Source: Ga0077555 sp033764055
Lineage (GTDB): Bacteria > Pseudomonadota > Alphaproteobacteria > Rhizobiales > Hyphomicrobiaceae
Assembly: GCA_033764055.1 (NCBI GenBank)
Contig: JANRJI010000104.1
Location: 1 to 64,000 of the forward strand
Reading direction: 5' to 3'
Length of the DNA: 64,000 nt
Shown here piece by piece: positions 1 through 8,179 of the stretch. The translations under genes were made by a program, and so were the position numbers. Positions within the stretch are counted from its first letter, which is position 1, and each line of letters opens with the position of its first letter. The notes below the pieces were generated by a model. It was not told where the DNA came from, did no database searches, and saw nothing but the letters and a program-made list of their open reading frames with translations.

Positions 1-234
1 GCTGCGCTCGCGCTCGCAGGCGTCATCGATATGGCGGCCGAGACGGCGCGCATCAAGAAAGAGATCGCCAAGGTCGAGGCCGAGGTGAAGAAGGTGACGG
101 ACCGGATCGGCAATCCGCAGTTCATGGCGCGGGCGCCGGAAGAGGTGGTCGAGGAATTGCGCGAACGGCAGGCTGAATGGGAAAGCAAGGGCCAGAAGCT
201 GTCGGCGGCCCTCGGACGGCTCGGCGGCGGCTGA
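1..234 (+). CDS. valS: Valyl-tRNA synthetase, C-terminal end (partial)
   Basis: Only the last 77 codons are present; the gene enters from the left edge, in frame from base 1. The protein segment runs ALAGVIDMAAETARIKKEI and continues as a charged alpha-helix with heptad-like spacing, followed by the APEEVVEELRERQ element. This is the C-terminal antiparallel coiled-coil arm that in ValRS contacts the tRNA elbow. The catalytic and editing domains lie outside the window. It ends at a TGA with 52 bases to the next gene. Assignment rests on the characteristic arm sequence and is firm. Confidence 0.93.
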   Translation, partial: AALALAGVIDMAAETARIKKEIAKVEAEVKKVTDRIGNPQFMARAPEEVVEELRERQAEWESKGQKLSAALGRLGGG

Positions 235-286
235 TGTCGGGGCGCGCGGCGGTTCTCTGCCAGCCGTCCCGTCCGGATGGAGCGGC

Positions 287-1060
287 ATGACGCAGATACA
301 TCCGGTGACTTCCGTTCCGATCGTGCCGTTGCGGCCGCAGCCCGACGGCCGGTGGAGCGTCGTTGGAGCGGTGGCGTTCGTCGCGGCGATCATGGCGGTC
401 TCGATGCTGGCGGCCTTTCTGCTCCAGACGTGGCATGGGGCGTGGTACGCGAGCCTCGATGCGTCCGAACGTCTCGACGTGCCGTCACCGGGCAGCGCCG
501 AGGTGCTGGTGCCGATCCAGCTTTTTGCGCAGATGGTGCAGGCCGTACTGATCTGGAGCCTGGCTGGAATCTGGCACGCCGACCGGCGGGCGGCACTCAA
601 CCTCAGGCCAGCCGGGCTCAGCGGGCAGCAGTGGCTCGGGGCCATCGGCATCCTGTTCGCCGTCAAGATCGGCGCCACGCTCGTCGCTGCTGGCGTGGTT
701 CAGCCGCAAGCGCCGCGCGATGCCGGGCCGTTCACGGAACTCGTCCGCTCGGATCGCATGTGGCTCCTCTTCCTCGCGACGGTGGTGATGGCGGGGCTGA
801 CCGAGGAGTTGCTGTTTCGTGGCGTCCTCTCGCGCACGCTCGAGGGCACCGCGATCGGGTTCTGGGCGGGGGCCGCGCTGGCCAGCGCCGCATTCGCGCT
901 GCTGCATCTCCAATACGGAGTGGACGGCCAGCTCGTGATCTTTGCCGTCGGCATGGCGTTCGCGTGGATCCGGTCGTGGTCGGGAAGTGTCTGGCCGGCC
1001 GTCGCGGTGCATGCGCTGAACAATGCGCTGGCGCTGCTCATCATGCGGGCCATGGTTTGA
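287..1060 (+). CDS. CPBP-family intramembrane metalloprotease
   Basis: A 257-residue polytopic membrane protein with roughly six hydrophobic segments. It carries the CPBP (Abi/CAAX-protease) signature: EELLFRG at residues 173-179 (paired Glu and Arg of motif 1), a His in ALLHLQYG near residue 207 (motif 2) and VHALNN near residue 246 (motif 3). Family members are glutamate-type membrane proteases, or in bacteria self-immunity and maturation factors; the substrate here cannot be told. It follows valS on the same strand and no peptide or bacteriocin gene is adjacent, so a housekeeping membrane role is more likely than immunity. Confidence 0.85.
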   Translation: MTQIHPVTSVPIVPLRPQPDGRWSVVGAVAFVAAIMAVSMLAAFLLQTWHGAWYASLDASERLDVPSPGSAEVLVPIQLFAQMVQAVLIWSLAGIWHADRRAALNLRPAGLSGQQWLGAIGILFAVKIGATLVAAGVVQPQAPRDAGPFTELVRSDRMWLLFLATVVMAGLTEELLFRGVLSRTLEGTAIGFWAGAALASAAFALLHLQYGVDGQLVIFAVGMAFAWIRSWSGSVWPAVAVHALNNALALLIMRAMV

Positions 1061-1171
1061 CGCGACGGTCGGGGCGATGGACGCGTCCGGCCGCGTAGGA
1101 TCACAGGTTGACGGGTGGGCGACCTCTGTGTTTCGTCTTTGACGTGGATCAAGACGGCGAAGGGAGGCCCA

Positions 1172-2512
1172 ATGTCCGCAGATGGCGGGACGGACGTGCT
1201 GGCTGCGGCGGGGCGTATGGCGCTGGCGGAGGCGCTGGAGCTGCGCGAGCGGCACGGGCGCCCGGTGCGGGTCGGTCTCATCGGCGCCGGACAGATGGGC
1301 ACGGATCTCCTCGTACAGATCGCCATGATGGCGGGCATCGACGTGGTCGCGGCGTGCGATTCGACACCTGAACGGATCGAGACCGGGTACGCGATGGCCG
1401 GTGCGCGCTGCCGGAAGCCCGAGGTGGTGGCGCGTCCGGCGGAGGTGTCCCAGGCCATCGCGCGCGGACGGCTCGCAGCCGTGCAATCGCCCGATCTCGT
1501 CTGCCAGGCGCCGGAGGTCGACGTCGTCATCGATGCGACCGGCAATCCCAACGCGGGCGCTCTCGTCGCGCTGACGGCCATCGAGGCGCGCAAGCACATC
1601 GTGATGATGAATGTCGAGGCCGACATCACGGTCGGCTCCTATCTCGCCGATGCCGCGCGGCGAGCCGGCGTCGTCTATACGCTCGGCGCGGGCGACGAGC
1701 CGACCTCGACGATGGAATTGATCCGCTTCGTCCGGACGCTCGGCTATCCGGTCGTGGCAGCCGGCAAGGGCAAGAACAACGCCTTCAACGTCGATGCGAC
1801 CCCCGACGACTACCGGGCCGAGGCCGTACGGCGGAACATGAACCCCCGCATGCTTGTGGAGTTCGTCGACGGCACCAAGACCATGGTCGAGATGGTTGCC
1901 ATCGCCAATGCCACGGGCCTCGTTCCAGACATCCCGGGCATGCATGGCCCCGCTGCACCCCGCGCCGAGCTACACCAGTACTTCTGCCCGAAGGAGGAAG
2001 GCGGTCTCCTCTCGCGCAAGGGCTGCGTCGACTTCTCGATCGCCAAGGACGTGGCGCCGGGCGTTTTCTGCGTGGCGGAGATGCGCCACCCGCGGCTGCG
2101 CGAGCGCATGAACGACCTCCACCTCGGCGCCGGGCCTTACTATACGTTCTATCGGCCTTACCACCTGACGAGCCTCGAGGTGCCGCTGTCGGCCGCTGCT
2201 GCGGTGCTCCACGGCGAGAGCCACATGCATGCACTGTCGCGCCCGGTGGCCGAGGTCGGTTGCATTGCCAAGCGCGATCTCGCACCCGGCGAGACACTCG
2301 GCCGTATCGGTGAGTACGAGTATCGCGGCTTCTCTCTGACGGCCGACGACGCCCACGCCAGGGGCGCGCTCCCCATCGGCCTCGCGCAAGGCGCCGCCGT
2401 CACGCGGCGCATCGCCAAGGGCGAGCTGATCACCTACGGCACCGTCGAGCTGCCCGCCGGCTCCGACATCGTGCGCGTCCGCCGCCTCCAGGACGAGATG
2501 GTCGGGAGGTAG
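1172..2512 (+). CDS. NAD(P)-dependent oxidoreductase with C-terminal SAF domain
   Basis: A 446-residue protein. Residues about 30-45 hold a Rossmann dinucleotide fold (VGLIGAGQMGTDL), followed by a homoserine-dehydrogenase-like central region with DVVIDATGNP and TLGAGDEP. The last ~80 residues (CIAKRDLAPGETLGRIG to ELITYGTVELP) are an SAF domain, as in antifreeze/FlgA-like proteins. This architecture is widespread in proteobacterial sugar and sugar-acid loci, where members are annotated as homoserine-dehydrogenase-like oxidoreductases; the substrate is unknown. The start was placed at ATG 1172 because AGGGAGG lies 4 bases upstream and the fold begins soon after. An upstream in-frame ATG at 1115 would add 19 unlikely residues. 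Confidence 0.8.
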   Translation: MSADGGTDVLAAAGRMALAEALELRERHGRPVRVGLIGAGQMGTDLLVQIAMMAGIDVVAACDSTPERIETGYAMAGARCRKPEVVARPAEVSQAIARGRLAAVQSPDLVCQAPEVDVVIDATGNPNAGALVALTAIEARKHIVMMNVEADITVGSYLADAARRAGVVYTLGAGDEPTSTMELIRFVRTLGYPVVAAGKGKNNAFNVDATPDDYRAEAVRRNMNPRMLVEFVDGTKTMVEMVAIANATGLVPDIPGMHGPAAPRAELHQYFCPKEEGGLLSRKGCVDFSIAKDVAPGVFCVAEMRHPRLRERMNDLHLGAGPYYTFYRPYHLTSLEVPLSAAAAVLHGESHMHALSRPVAEVGCIAKRDLAPGETLGRIGEYEYRGFSLTADDAHARGALPIGLAQGAAVTRRIAKGELITYGTVELPAGSDIVRVRRLQDEMVGR

Positions 2513-2562
2513 CGGTCAAACCCTGGCGGCTGCCCCGTCCCCGACGTTCGCGCCCGCCCATC

Positions 2563-3372
2563 TCAGTCCGGCACCTTGCCGCGGGCGGCCCAGGCCGTTG
2601 CCATGTAGGAGCGCGGGCCATCGAGCTCGCCGTCGATGTATGCGAGCCGCACCTTGTCGCGGAGTGCGACCTTCGCGTCGCTCGAGAGCGTCCTGACATA
2701 CTCGGCGTAAGGGCCGTCGCTGCCCTCGAATGGTGCCCAGAAGTCGTCGAAAGAGGCAAACTCCATCCGCATCGAAAGCGTATCCTGGACGACATCGGTC
2801 AATCCCGCTGCCCCGAAGGCGCGCGCGAGGTCACCCGGCCGCGCCATGGGCCGTGCCGCCGCCTTGGCGCGGCGCTCGACGGCGGCCGGATCCATCGCGG
2901 CGGCCGTATCCCAGAACATGCGCCACCACACGAACCCGCCTCGCGAGTCCCAAGTCGCTGCCGCAATCGTTCCGCCCGGTCGCGTCACCCGCCGCATCTC
3001 GCCGATCGCCTTTTCCGCCTGCGGAACGAACTGCAGCACCAGCATCGCCAGGGCCGCGTCGAATTTCCCGTCGGGGAAAGGCAAGGCGCAGGCATCGCCG
3101 ACCTGAAACTGAATGCGCGAGTCGGCATTCCGGCTACTGGCGTAATCGATATAGGCCTGCGAGAAATCAATGGCGTGCAGCTCGCGCGGGCTTGCGCTTC
3201 GAGCGAGCTCCGCGACGAGATTGCCTGTTCCGCATCCGACATCGAGCACGCTGGCGCCATCGGAGACACCTGAGAACGCGATGAATTTCGGCGCCAGCTG
3301 CCGGCTCCACCGGCCCATCTGCAGCTCGTATCCATCCCCGTCCGAGGCCAGAAACAACGAAGCGGTCGCCAT
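2563..3372 (-). CDS. Class I SAM-dependent methyltransferase
   Basis: A 269-residue cytoplasmic protein. Motif I is clear at about residues 42-50 (SVLDVGCGTGNL), followed by the acidic ribose-binding stretch (ELHAIDFS), DACALPFPDGKFDAALAM (motif II region) and RRVTRPGGTIAAATW (motif III), the UbiE/Methyltransf_11 layout. Acceptor unknown. ATG at 3372 is preferred over 3393 because GGGGA sits about 7 bases upstream of it. The gene is convergent with the SAF-domain oxidoreductase and divergent from the metal-related cluster that begins at 3658. Confidence 0.85.
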   Translation of the reverse strand: MATASLFLASDGDGYELQMGRWSRQLAPKFIAFSGVSDGASVLDVGCGTGNLVAELARSASPRELHAIDFSQAYIDYASSRNADSRIQFQVGDACALPFPDGKFDAALAMLVLQFVPQAEKAIGEMRRVTRPGGTIAAATWDSRGGFVWWRMFWDTAAAMDPAAVERRAKAAARPMARPGDLARAFGAAGLTDVVQDTLSMRMEFASFDDFWAPFEGSDGPYAEYVRTLSSDAKVALRDKVRLAYIDGELDGPRSYMATAWAARGKVPD

Positions 3373-3657
3373 GAAACGTTCCCCATGAAGCAAGCGTTCT
3401 GAAACGGGCCCGACTATGCCGTTGCCTGATGATCCAAAAACGTATTGCGGGTCCGGTCATTCATCATAGCAGGACGCGGCCTCCTGGCGGTGAATTCTCG
3501 GGCTCTGCAAGGAATTTGGCTTTTGGCGATCGGCCAGCATCACCCCCGGAGCGGAGCCCTCGCTGGTGCCAGCAGGCAGCCGCGAACTGTTCCCGACGTG
3601 CCACTGCGGCAATTCTGTCGCTTGCCCGTGCTTGGGCCACGATCACAGATTGCGGCC

Positions 3658-4047
3658 ATGATCGACCGACGACATCGTCGATTCGTTGCTGGGGCCAGTG
3701 TCTTTGTCTTGATGGCAAAGATACTTCTGGCCCTGTTCTGTCACGCGCCCTCGATGAGGGCCGCACACCTGACGATAGACGAGGTTCTCGGCGCAATCGA
3801 GATCTGCACGTCTCACGGAGCGCAATCGCCCGGAGGCGGCGGTCCGGTCCCCGACACCTCGAAGTCTGACCACTGTCCCGCCTGCGCCCTCGGCAAGGTC
3901 CTGGCGCTCGCCCTTCTCCTCAGTGTTGCATTCATTTCCTTCGGGCCAATTCCGGCTATCCGTTGGGCGCGGCACACAGTCTGCCTGCTGCCCGGTCATT
4001 TCCGACGTGGTGGCGTTCAGAGCCGAGCGCCTCCCCTGGCTGCCTGA
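3658..4047 (+). CDS. DUF2946-family small membrane protein
   Basis: A 129-residue protein with an N-terminal hydrophobic segment (about residues 9-26), a short extracytoplasmic region, the motif DHCPAC, a second hydrophobic segment (KVLALALLLSVAFISF) and a C-terminus ending SRAPPLAA. The CPxC motif and the R-A/G-P-P tail are typical of DUF2946 proteins, which are usually found beside copper or other metal transport genes. Function is not established. The frame is open from 3445, but the family-like sequence begins at ATG 3658; no good ribosome site precedes it, so the start is uncertain. Downstream genes (barrel, PCu(A)C-like) run in the same direction 66 and 77 bases apart and probably share a transcript. 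Confidence 0.6.
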   Translation: MIDRRHRRFVAGASVFVLMAKILLALFCHAPSMRAAHLTIDEVLGAIEICTSHGAQSPGGGGPVPDTSKSDHCPACALGKVLALALLLSVAFISFGPIPAIRWARHTVCLLPGHFRRGGVQSRAPPLAA

Positions 4048-4113
4048 CACCGATCTCATTGGCGATCGTGCGCGGCGTCGCTCGCGCCCACCTCGTTCAT
4101 TCGGAGAATACCC

Positions 4114-5205
4114 ATGCGCTTCACTGCGCTCGTCGGGGCCGGCACTGCCGCGCTCCTCACAGCCACATCTGCACACGCTCATCATCCCGGAGGCGCCGGC
4201 AATGTCGGTGGTGCCGGACCTATCGTCACGATCTCCGCGGATACATTGGCCCAAGGTCAATCGGCGGTCTCGATCATGTTCGAGCTCACCAAGATCGGAG
4301 CTTTCAGCGACGCCCAGCTCTCGGATTTCGCCTCGAAGCACATCCATGCCCATAGCATGGACGCGATCCTGTCGCCGTCGCTGGCCGTGGCCTACGGCAT
4401 CACCAACACCCTCATGATCAGCGCCCGGCTCCCCTACGTCTCGCGCACCGACATCCGGGAAGGGCACCACGAGCACCATCACGGCGCCCCTGCGACCAAC
4501 GAGGCTGTGGCGCGCGGAGATGCCGACGGCATCGGCGACCTGTCCGCGATGCTGCAGTGGCGCTTCGTCGACAACAAGGAGTCCGGGACGCGGTGGGCGC
4601 TGCTCGGCGGCGCCAAGGCGCCCACCGGCGCAACCGACGTCAAGGACAAGGCCGGCGAGCTCTTCGAGCTCGAGTTCCAGCCGGGCTCCGGCGGGTGGGA
4701 CTGGATGCTGGGCCTGGCAGCGAGCCAGAGCTTCGGCCTGCTTTCGTTCCACGCCAACGCTCTCTACACGTTCGTCGGCGAGGGCGACCAGCGGACCGAT
4801 CTCGGCGACCGCTTCCAGTACAATCTTGCGGTTGCCTACCGCCTCTTCGGCGGCTCGTCGGGCGAGTCGAGTGGCTCCCGTCACATGCACCTCGGCGGGC
4901 CGCCCATGTATCATGGGGCCGGTCGGAGCCTGAAGGATCACCACGAGCATACCGAGAGCCCTGCGGGCCCGGCTTTCGATCTTGTGCTGGAGCTCAACGG
5001 CGAGTGGCACAGCCGGGAGACCATCGCGGGTGTCGAGGAGCCCAACTCCGGAGGCAACGTCGTTTACCTGGCTCCGGGAGCGCGCCTCTCGGGCGGGAGA
5101 TGGTCGGCATTCACCTCATTCGGTATTCCGGTCGTCAACAATCTCTACGGCGTGCAGGCGGAGCCTGATTATCGGCTGCTGTCCGGAATTTCCGTCACCT
5201 TCTGA
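4114..5205 (+). CDS. His-rich outer-membrane transporter-like beta-barrel protein
   Basis: A 363-residue exported protein. The signal peptide ends at AHA-22, leaving HHPGGAGN at the mature N-terminus. Alternating hydrophobic strands and a final residue Phe (GISVTF) fit an outer-membrane beta-barrel of the transporter/Phenol_MetA_deg type seen in metal loci. Histidine clusters occur at residues 76-80, 118-123 (EGHHEHHHG), 257-259 and 276-279 (DHHEH), probably in loops, suggesting divalent metal binding. GGAGAATACCC just before the ATG is a good ribosome site (GGAG). Its place between a DUF2946 and a PCu(A)C-like gene supports a metal-handling role; the metal is inferred, not shown. Confidence 0.65.
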   Translation: MRFTALVGAGTAALLTATSAHAHHPGGAGNVGGAGPIVTISADTLAQGQSAVSIMFELTKIGAFSDAQLSDFASKHIHAHSMDAILSPSLAVAYGITNTLMISARLPYVSRTDIREGHHEHHHGAPATNEAVARGDADGIGDLSAMLQWRFVDNKESGTRWALLGGAKAPTGATDVKDKAGELFELEFQPGSGGWDWMLGLAASQSFGLLSFHANALYTFVGEGDQRTDLGDRFQYNLAVAYRLFGGSSGESSGSRHMHLGGPPMYHGAGRSLKDHHEHTESPAGPAFDLVLELNGEWHSRETIAGVEEPNSGGNVVYLAPGARLSGGRWSAFTSFGIPVVNNLYGVQAEPDYRLLSGISVTF

Positions 5206-5282
5206 TTGATCGTCATGCGCGGCGAGTGAGCCAACGGTCCCGGTCGGGGCCGTTGGATTCGCTGCCTGGTAGGATTCACGAG

Positions 5283-5747
5283 ATGCAGCATGTCAAGCGT
5301 ATCCTTGCCACCCTCCTCGCCCTGTGTTTCGGCGCCGCCATCGCGGTGGCCCACGGTGTCAAGACGAGGACGATCGAGGTCGTCCACCCCTGGACCTTCG
5401 GCGCGTCGGCAGGCGACGACATCAATGTTTGCATGAAAATCAAGAATATCGGCCGCAGGGACGATCGGCTCGTCCGGGCACAGACGCCGCTCGCGACCTC
5501 CGTCTCGCTCGTCGAGCCGGTGCCTGCCGCGCCGCAAGGGAGCCGCACGGTGCAGGCCATCGGCGTCAAGGCCGGACAACACGCCGAGCTCGCGCTGTCC
5601 GGTCAGTCGATCCTGCTCCGCGGCTTCAAGAAGCCGCTGTCGCCCTACGACACTTTCACGCTGTCCCTGGTTTTCGAGAAGGCCGGCCGCATCGATGTCG
5701 AGGTCCTGGTCGAGGAGGGCTCGGTAGCCGAGCAGTCGAAGAAGTAG
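5283..5747 (+). CDS. PCu(A)C-like periplasmic protein lacking copper ligands
   Basis: A 154-residue protein with a signal peptide (MQHVKRILATLLALCFG to AIAVAHG) and a cupredoxin-like PCu(A)C fold: IEVVHPWTFGAS, KIKNIGRRDDRLV, IGVKAGQHAEL, LLRGFKKPLSPYDTFTLSLVFE. Classic PCu(A)C chaperones deliver Cu(I) to cytochrome oxidase through an H-Mx10M-x21-HxM set. Here the usual HIML element reads SILLRG and the other Met/His positions are also replaced, so copper binding of the known kind is unlikely. ATG 5283 was chosen because a signal peptide starts there and TAGGA precedes it; an ATG-free extension to 5226 is unlikely. It is the last gene of the 3658-5747 cluster. Confidence 0.7.
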   Translation: MQHVKRILATLLALCFGAAIAVAHGVKTRTIEVVHPWTFGASAGDDINVCMKIKNIGRRDDRLVRAQTPLATSVSLVEPVPAAPQGSRTVQAIGVKAGQHAELALSGQSILLRGFKKPLSPYDTFTLSLVFEKAGRIDVEVLVEEGSVAEQSKK

Positions 5748-5749
5748 CT

Positions 5750-5786
5750 TGGGCTAATGCCCAGGATCACCCCGGCATGGCCGGGG
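5750..5786. terminator. Pair of small hairpins between convergent genes
   Basis: Between the PCu(A)C-like gene and the convergent RraA-type gene lie TGGGC-taat-GCCCA (5750-5763) and CCCCGGC-atg-GCCGGGG (5770-5786). They sit where a two-way terminator is expected, but no T-run follows on either strand, so intrinsic termination is only a suggestion. Confidence 0.35.
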
Positions 5787-5806
5787 CCGATCCATGGCCC
5801 ACCCCT

Positions 5807-6508
5807 CTACCCCTTGCTCTTCTCGTAGCGGGCCCTGGTCTCGGCATTCATCGGATAGAGGCCGGGCAACGCGGCACCCTTGCCGACCTCGTCCATGATC
5901 CACCCTTCCATCCGCTCCTGCTCGGGTGCGGTGGCGAGCACCTCGGCCAGCAATGCTTGCGGAATGCACACTGCGCCATCGTCGTCGACGACGATGATGT
6001 CGTCGGGAAACACCGCGACGCCGCCACACCCAATCGGCTGCTGCCAGCCGACGAAGGTCAGCCCTGCGACCGAGGGCGGCGCCGCGCCGCCCTGGCACCA
6101 CACCGGCAAGCCTGTGCTCATGACGCCTGCAAGATCGCGTACGACGCCGTCCGTGACGAGGCCGGCGACGTTTCTCTTCATCATGCGGGCACACAGAATG
6201 TCGCCGAAGATGCCGGCATCCGTGATGCCCATCGCATCGGCCACGGCGATGCAGCCCGCCGGCATCGCCTCGATGGCGGCTCGGGTGGATGTGGGCGAGG
6301 CCCACGAGGCGGGCGTGGCCATATCCTCGCGTGCCGGCACGAAGCGCAGCGTGAAGGCCTTGCCGACCTTGCGCATATTGCTGCCCGGCCGCAAGGGTCG
6401 GGTGCCGCGCATCCAGACGTTGCGCAGCCCCTTGTTGACCAGGATTGTGGTGATCGTGGCCGTGGTCACGGCCTCGAGAGTCTTGATGGCGGCGGCGTCG
6501 AGGGACAT
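5807..6508 (-). CDS. RraA-family protein (HMG/CHA aldolase-like)
   Basis: A 233-residue protein of the RraA/4-hydroxy-4-methyl-2-oxoglutarate aldolase family. Seen: MGITDAGIFGDILC, GLVTDGVVRD (the G-x(3)-DG-x(2)-RD region that contributes the divalent-metal and substrate site) and FPDDIIVVDDDGAV, all typical. Family members are class II pyruvate aldolases, oxaloacetate decarboxylases or, in Enterobacteria, RNase E inhibitors; the intact RD and acidic pair favour the enzymatic type. The start at 6508 is preferred because AAGG lies five bases upstream; ATG at 6520 or 6538 would add 4-10 residues. No pathway partner is adjacent, so the substrate stays open. Confidence 0.8.
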   Translation of the reverse strand: MSLDAAAIKTLEAVTTATITTILVNKGLRNVWMRGTRPLRPGSNMRKVGKAFTLRFVPAREDMATPASWASPTSTRAAIEAMPAGCIAVADAMGITDAGIFGDILCARMMKRNVAGLVTDGVVRDLAGVMSTGLPVWCQGGAAPPSVAGLTFVGWQQPIGCGGVAVFPDDIIVVDDDGAVCIPQALLAEVLATAPEQERMEGWIMDEVGKGAALPGLYPMNAETRARYEKSKG

Positions 6509-6648
6509 CTGACCTTCCATGAGGATGCGAGGCGGCAAGGCGGCTGACGACCAGCCACCGAGGCTGACGGTTGTACCCCCTTGCCGATTACCGTTACAAC
6601 GCCCCTTCTGGACAGGGCCGGCTCGAGCCCTTCAAAGAGGACGTGCCC

Positions 6649-7122
6649 GTGGCCGAGAAGAAGGACGCTCATAAGACAGTCGCGGAGAACCGGCGCGCGC
6701 GCTTCGAGTATCGCATCGAGGACACGTGGGAGTGCGGCATCGCGCTGACCGGCACCGAGGTCAAGGCACTGCGCGCCGGTCAAGCCAACATCGCGGAGAG
6801 CTACGCATCCGCCGAAGGCGGAGGCATCCAGCTCATCAACGCCTACATTCCCGAGTACTCGCACGCGGGCGCATTCTTCCAGCACAACCCCCGCCGGCCG
6901 CGGCAGCTTCTCCTCAAGGCCAAGGAGATCCACAAACTGCGCATCGCGGTCGAGCGGCAGGGCATGACCATGGTGCCGCTCGAGATCTACTTCAATGAGA
7001 GGGGCCGCGCGAAGCTCAAGCTGGCGCTGGCGCAGGGCAAGAAGATCCAGGACAAGCGCGAGGACATCAAGAAGCGCGAGTGGCAGCGCACCAAGGCTCG
7101 CATCATGCGCGAGAAAGGCTGA
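6649..7122 (+). CDS. smpB: SsrA-binding protein SmpB
   Basis: A 157-residue protein, the normal SmpB length. It binds the tRNA-like part of tmRNA and places it in the A site of stalled ribosomes (trans-translation). Seen: the OB-fold core with GIALTGTEVKALRAG, QANIAESYA, the INAYIPEYSHA strand, and the basic C-terminal tail KREWQRTKARIMREKG that enters the mRNA channel. The frame is open from 6571, but GTG 6649 matches the family N-terminus and has AAAGAGG eight bases upstream. The ssrA RNA gene is not in this window. Confidence 0.93.
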   Translation: MAEKKDAHKTVAENRRARFEYRIEDTWECGIALTGTEVKALRAGQANIAESYASAEGGGIQLINAYIPEYSHAGAFFQHNPRRPRQLLLKAKEIHKLRIAVERQGMTMVPLEIYFNERGRAKLKLALAQGKKIQDKREDIKKREWQRTKARIMREKG

Positions 7123-7538
7123 CGTCAGGCGCGCAAGCCATCCCGCGCAAATCACCTACTGCGGGGTTTCAGCCGTGGAATGCCCGCGCCGTCGTGTCGA
7201 CGCTGGCGACCGGGCCGGCAGGATGCGGGCTTGCGCAGTGCCGCGCAGCGCGACTTGATCAGCGCGACAGGCGGGGGCTGTTGCGCTGATCAAGTCTACT
7301 ACCCGCAGCAAGAGGGCGTGCCGCCGGTAGAGGCCGAATCGGCATGTTCCGGTAAGCAAAACGAAACCCGGACGCCGATTATCTACTTAAGTTAGTCGGC
7401 CAAAACCGCGGAAGTCAAGCACGCAAATCCAACGATGCCGACGGCTTTCCGGACATCATGGCCGCGAGCCCGGGCTCGGGCCGCAAGCGGGAAGCCCTGC
7501 GAAACGCAAAATGGCGGATAAATCAGGCCGGGCAGCCG
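7123..7538. other. Gene-free stretch after smpB
   Basis: 416 bases with no supportable coding frame. It holds the strong stem-loop at 7252-7296. The part from about 7340 to 7440 is less GC-rich than the flanks (for example ATTATCTACTTAAGTTAG). It then runs into the 3' end of the XRE gene on the other strand. No tRNA or T-box-like structure was recognised. Confidence 0.5.
7252..7296. repeat. 19-bp inverted repeat (stem-loop) after smpB
   Basis: The arms GACTTGATCAGCGCGACAG (7252-7270) and CTGTTGCGCTGATCAAGTC (7278-7296) are inverted copies with one mismatch, separated by GCGGGGG. The stem is long and GC-balanced, not the compact GC-rich stem of a classic terminator, and no T-run follows. It may end smpB transcription or be a copy of a dispersed palindromic element. 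Confidence 0.7.
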
Positions 7539-7838
7539 TCAGTGCGTCTCGAAGAACCAGAAGACGGGTCGGTCCAGGATGACGGCCAGCTGATACAGCC
7601 GGGACGCGCTCACGCGTGTCCGCGCCGTCTCGTATTTCTGCAGCTGCTGCGGTGCGAGATCGGCCCTGCTCGCAAGGTCTATGAGGCTCAGATTTCTCGC
7701 CAGGCGTGCCTCGCGAAGGCGCCGCCCGATGTGTTGGTCCATCGAGGTCGGAGCCCGTGCCCGAGCAATGTCTCCGCCGATTTTCGGCTCGACGTTGACA
7801 CTGTCGCGACGCGCCTTGCTGGCCTTGCCGACTGCCAT
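7539..7838 (-). CDS. XRE-family helix-turn-helix regulator
   Basis: A 99-residue DNA-binding protein. After a basic leader, residues from IGRRLREARLARN to VFWFFETH form a complete Cro/CI-type HTH domain with QQLQKYETARTRVSASRL as recognition helix and wing. This is the common rhizobial subfamily whose members read FQQxQKYExGxNRxSASRL and end in PVxFFF. ATG 7838 is chosen because GGAG lies five bases upstream; ATG 7871 has none. It faces away from the orphan gene at 8180 across 341 bases and is the obvious candidate to control it and itself. Confidence 0.82.
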   Translation of the reverse strand: MAVGKASKARRDSVNVEPKIGGDIARARAPTSMDQHIGRRLREARLARNLSLIDLASRADLAPQQLQKYETARTRVSASRLYQLAVILDRPVFWFFETH

Positions 7839-8179
7839 CACCGCTCCACTCAGGTCCCTTGTCCAGCGCACCTCGCGCGTAGGCTACATCGCCGGCCACA
7901 GTGGAGGAAGTGCCAAAAAGCACATGACCGGAACAGCATCACCTTCAAATTTGCCGAAAGTGCGCAGTCACCTGCACGTCGATCGCCGCAGGAAGACGTC
8001 GCGCCAATTGCCGCACCCCGGCAGCGTTTCGGTCTATCCACACAAATCGTACGTCGTCGCATTTACCGCGAAGTGCTTAACACTCGATTAGGGATAAGTC
8101 GTCGGCAACGCCGCCGACATTCGCGCTTGATATATATCTCTATCTGGTGCGAGAAGGAGCTTCATCGGGAGGATTGTCC
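7839..8179. promoter_or_regulatory. Divergent control region between XRE regulator and orphan gene
   Basis: 341 bases between divergent genes, less GC-rich than the surroundings. It contains an operator-like inverted repeat GTCGGC-n6-GCCGAC at 8101-8118, followed by an AT-rich segment with TTGATATATATCTCTATCT (from about 8127) and then GGAGG before ATG 8180. The repeat directly upstream of the AT-rich segment is a plausible regulator site, but no -35/-10 pair can be assigned with confidence. Confidence 0.35.

Noticed and set aside
485..1945. Long antisense frame (486 codons, minus) and similar long opposite-strand frames, for example 37935-40403 opposite topA
   Set aside because: They are opposite well-supported genes, carry Arg/Gly/Ala-biased low-quality sequence and show no domain. 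High GC makes long antisense frames common.
4418..5168. Several basic frames inside the His-rich barrel gene
   Set aside because: They are out-of-frame shadows of 4114-5205.
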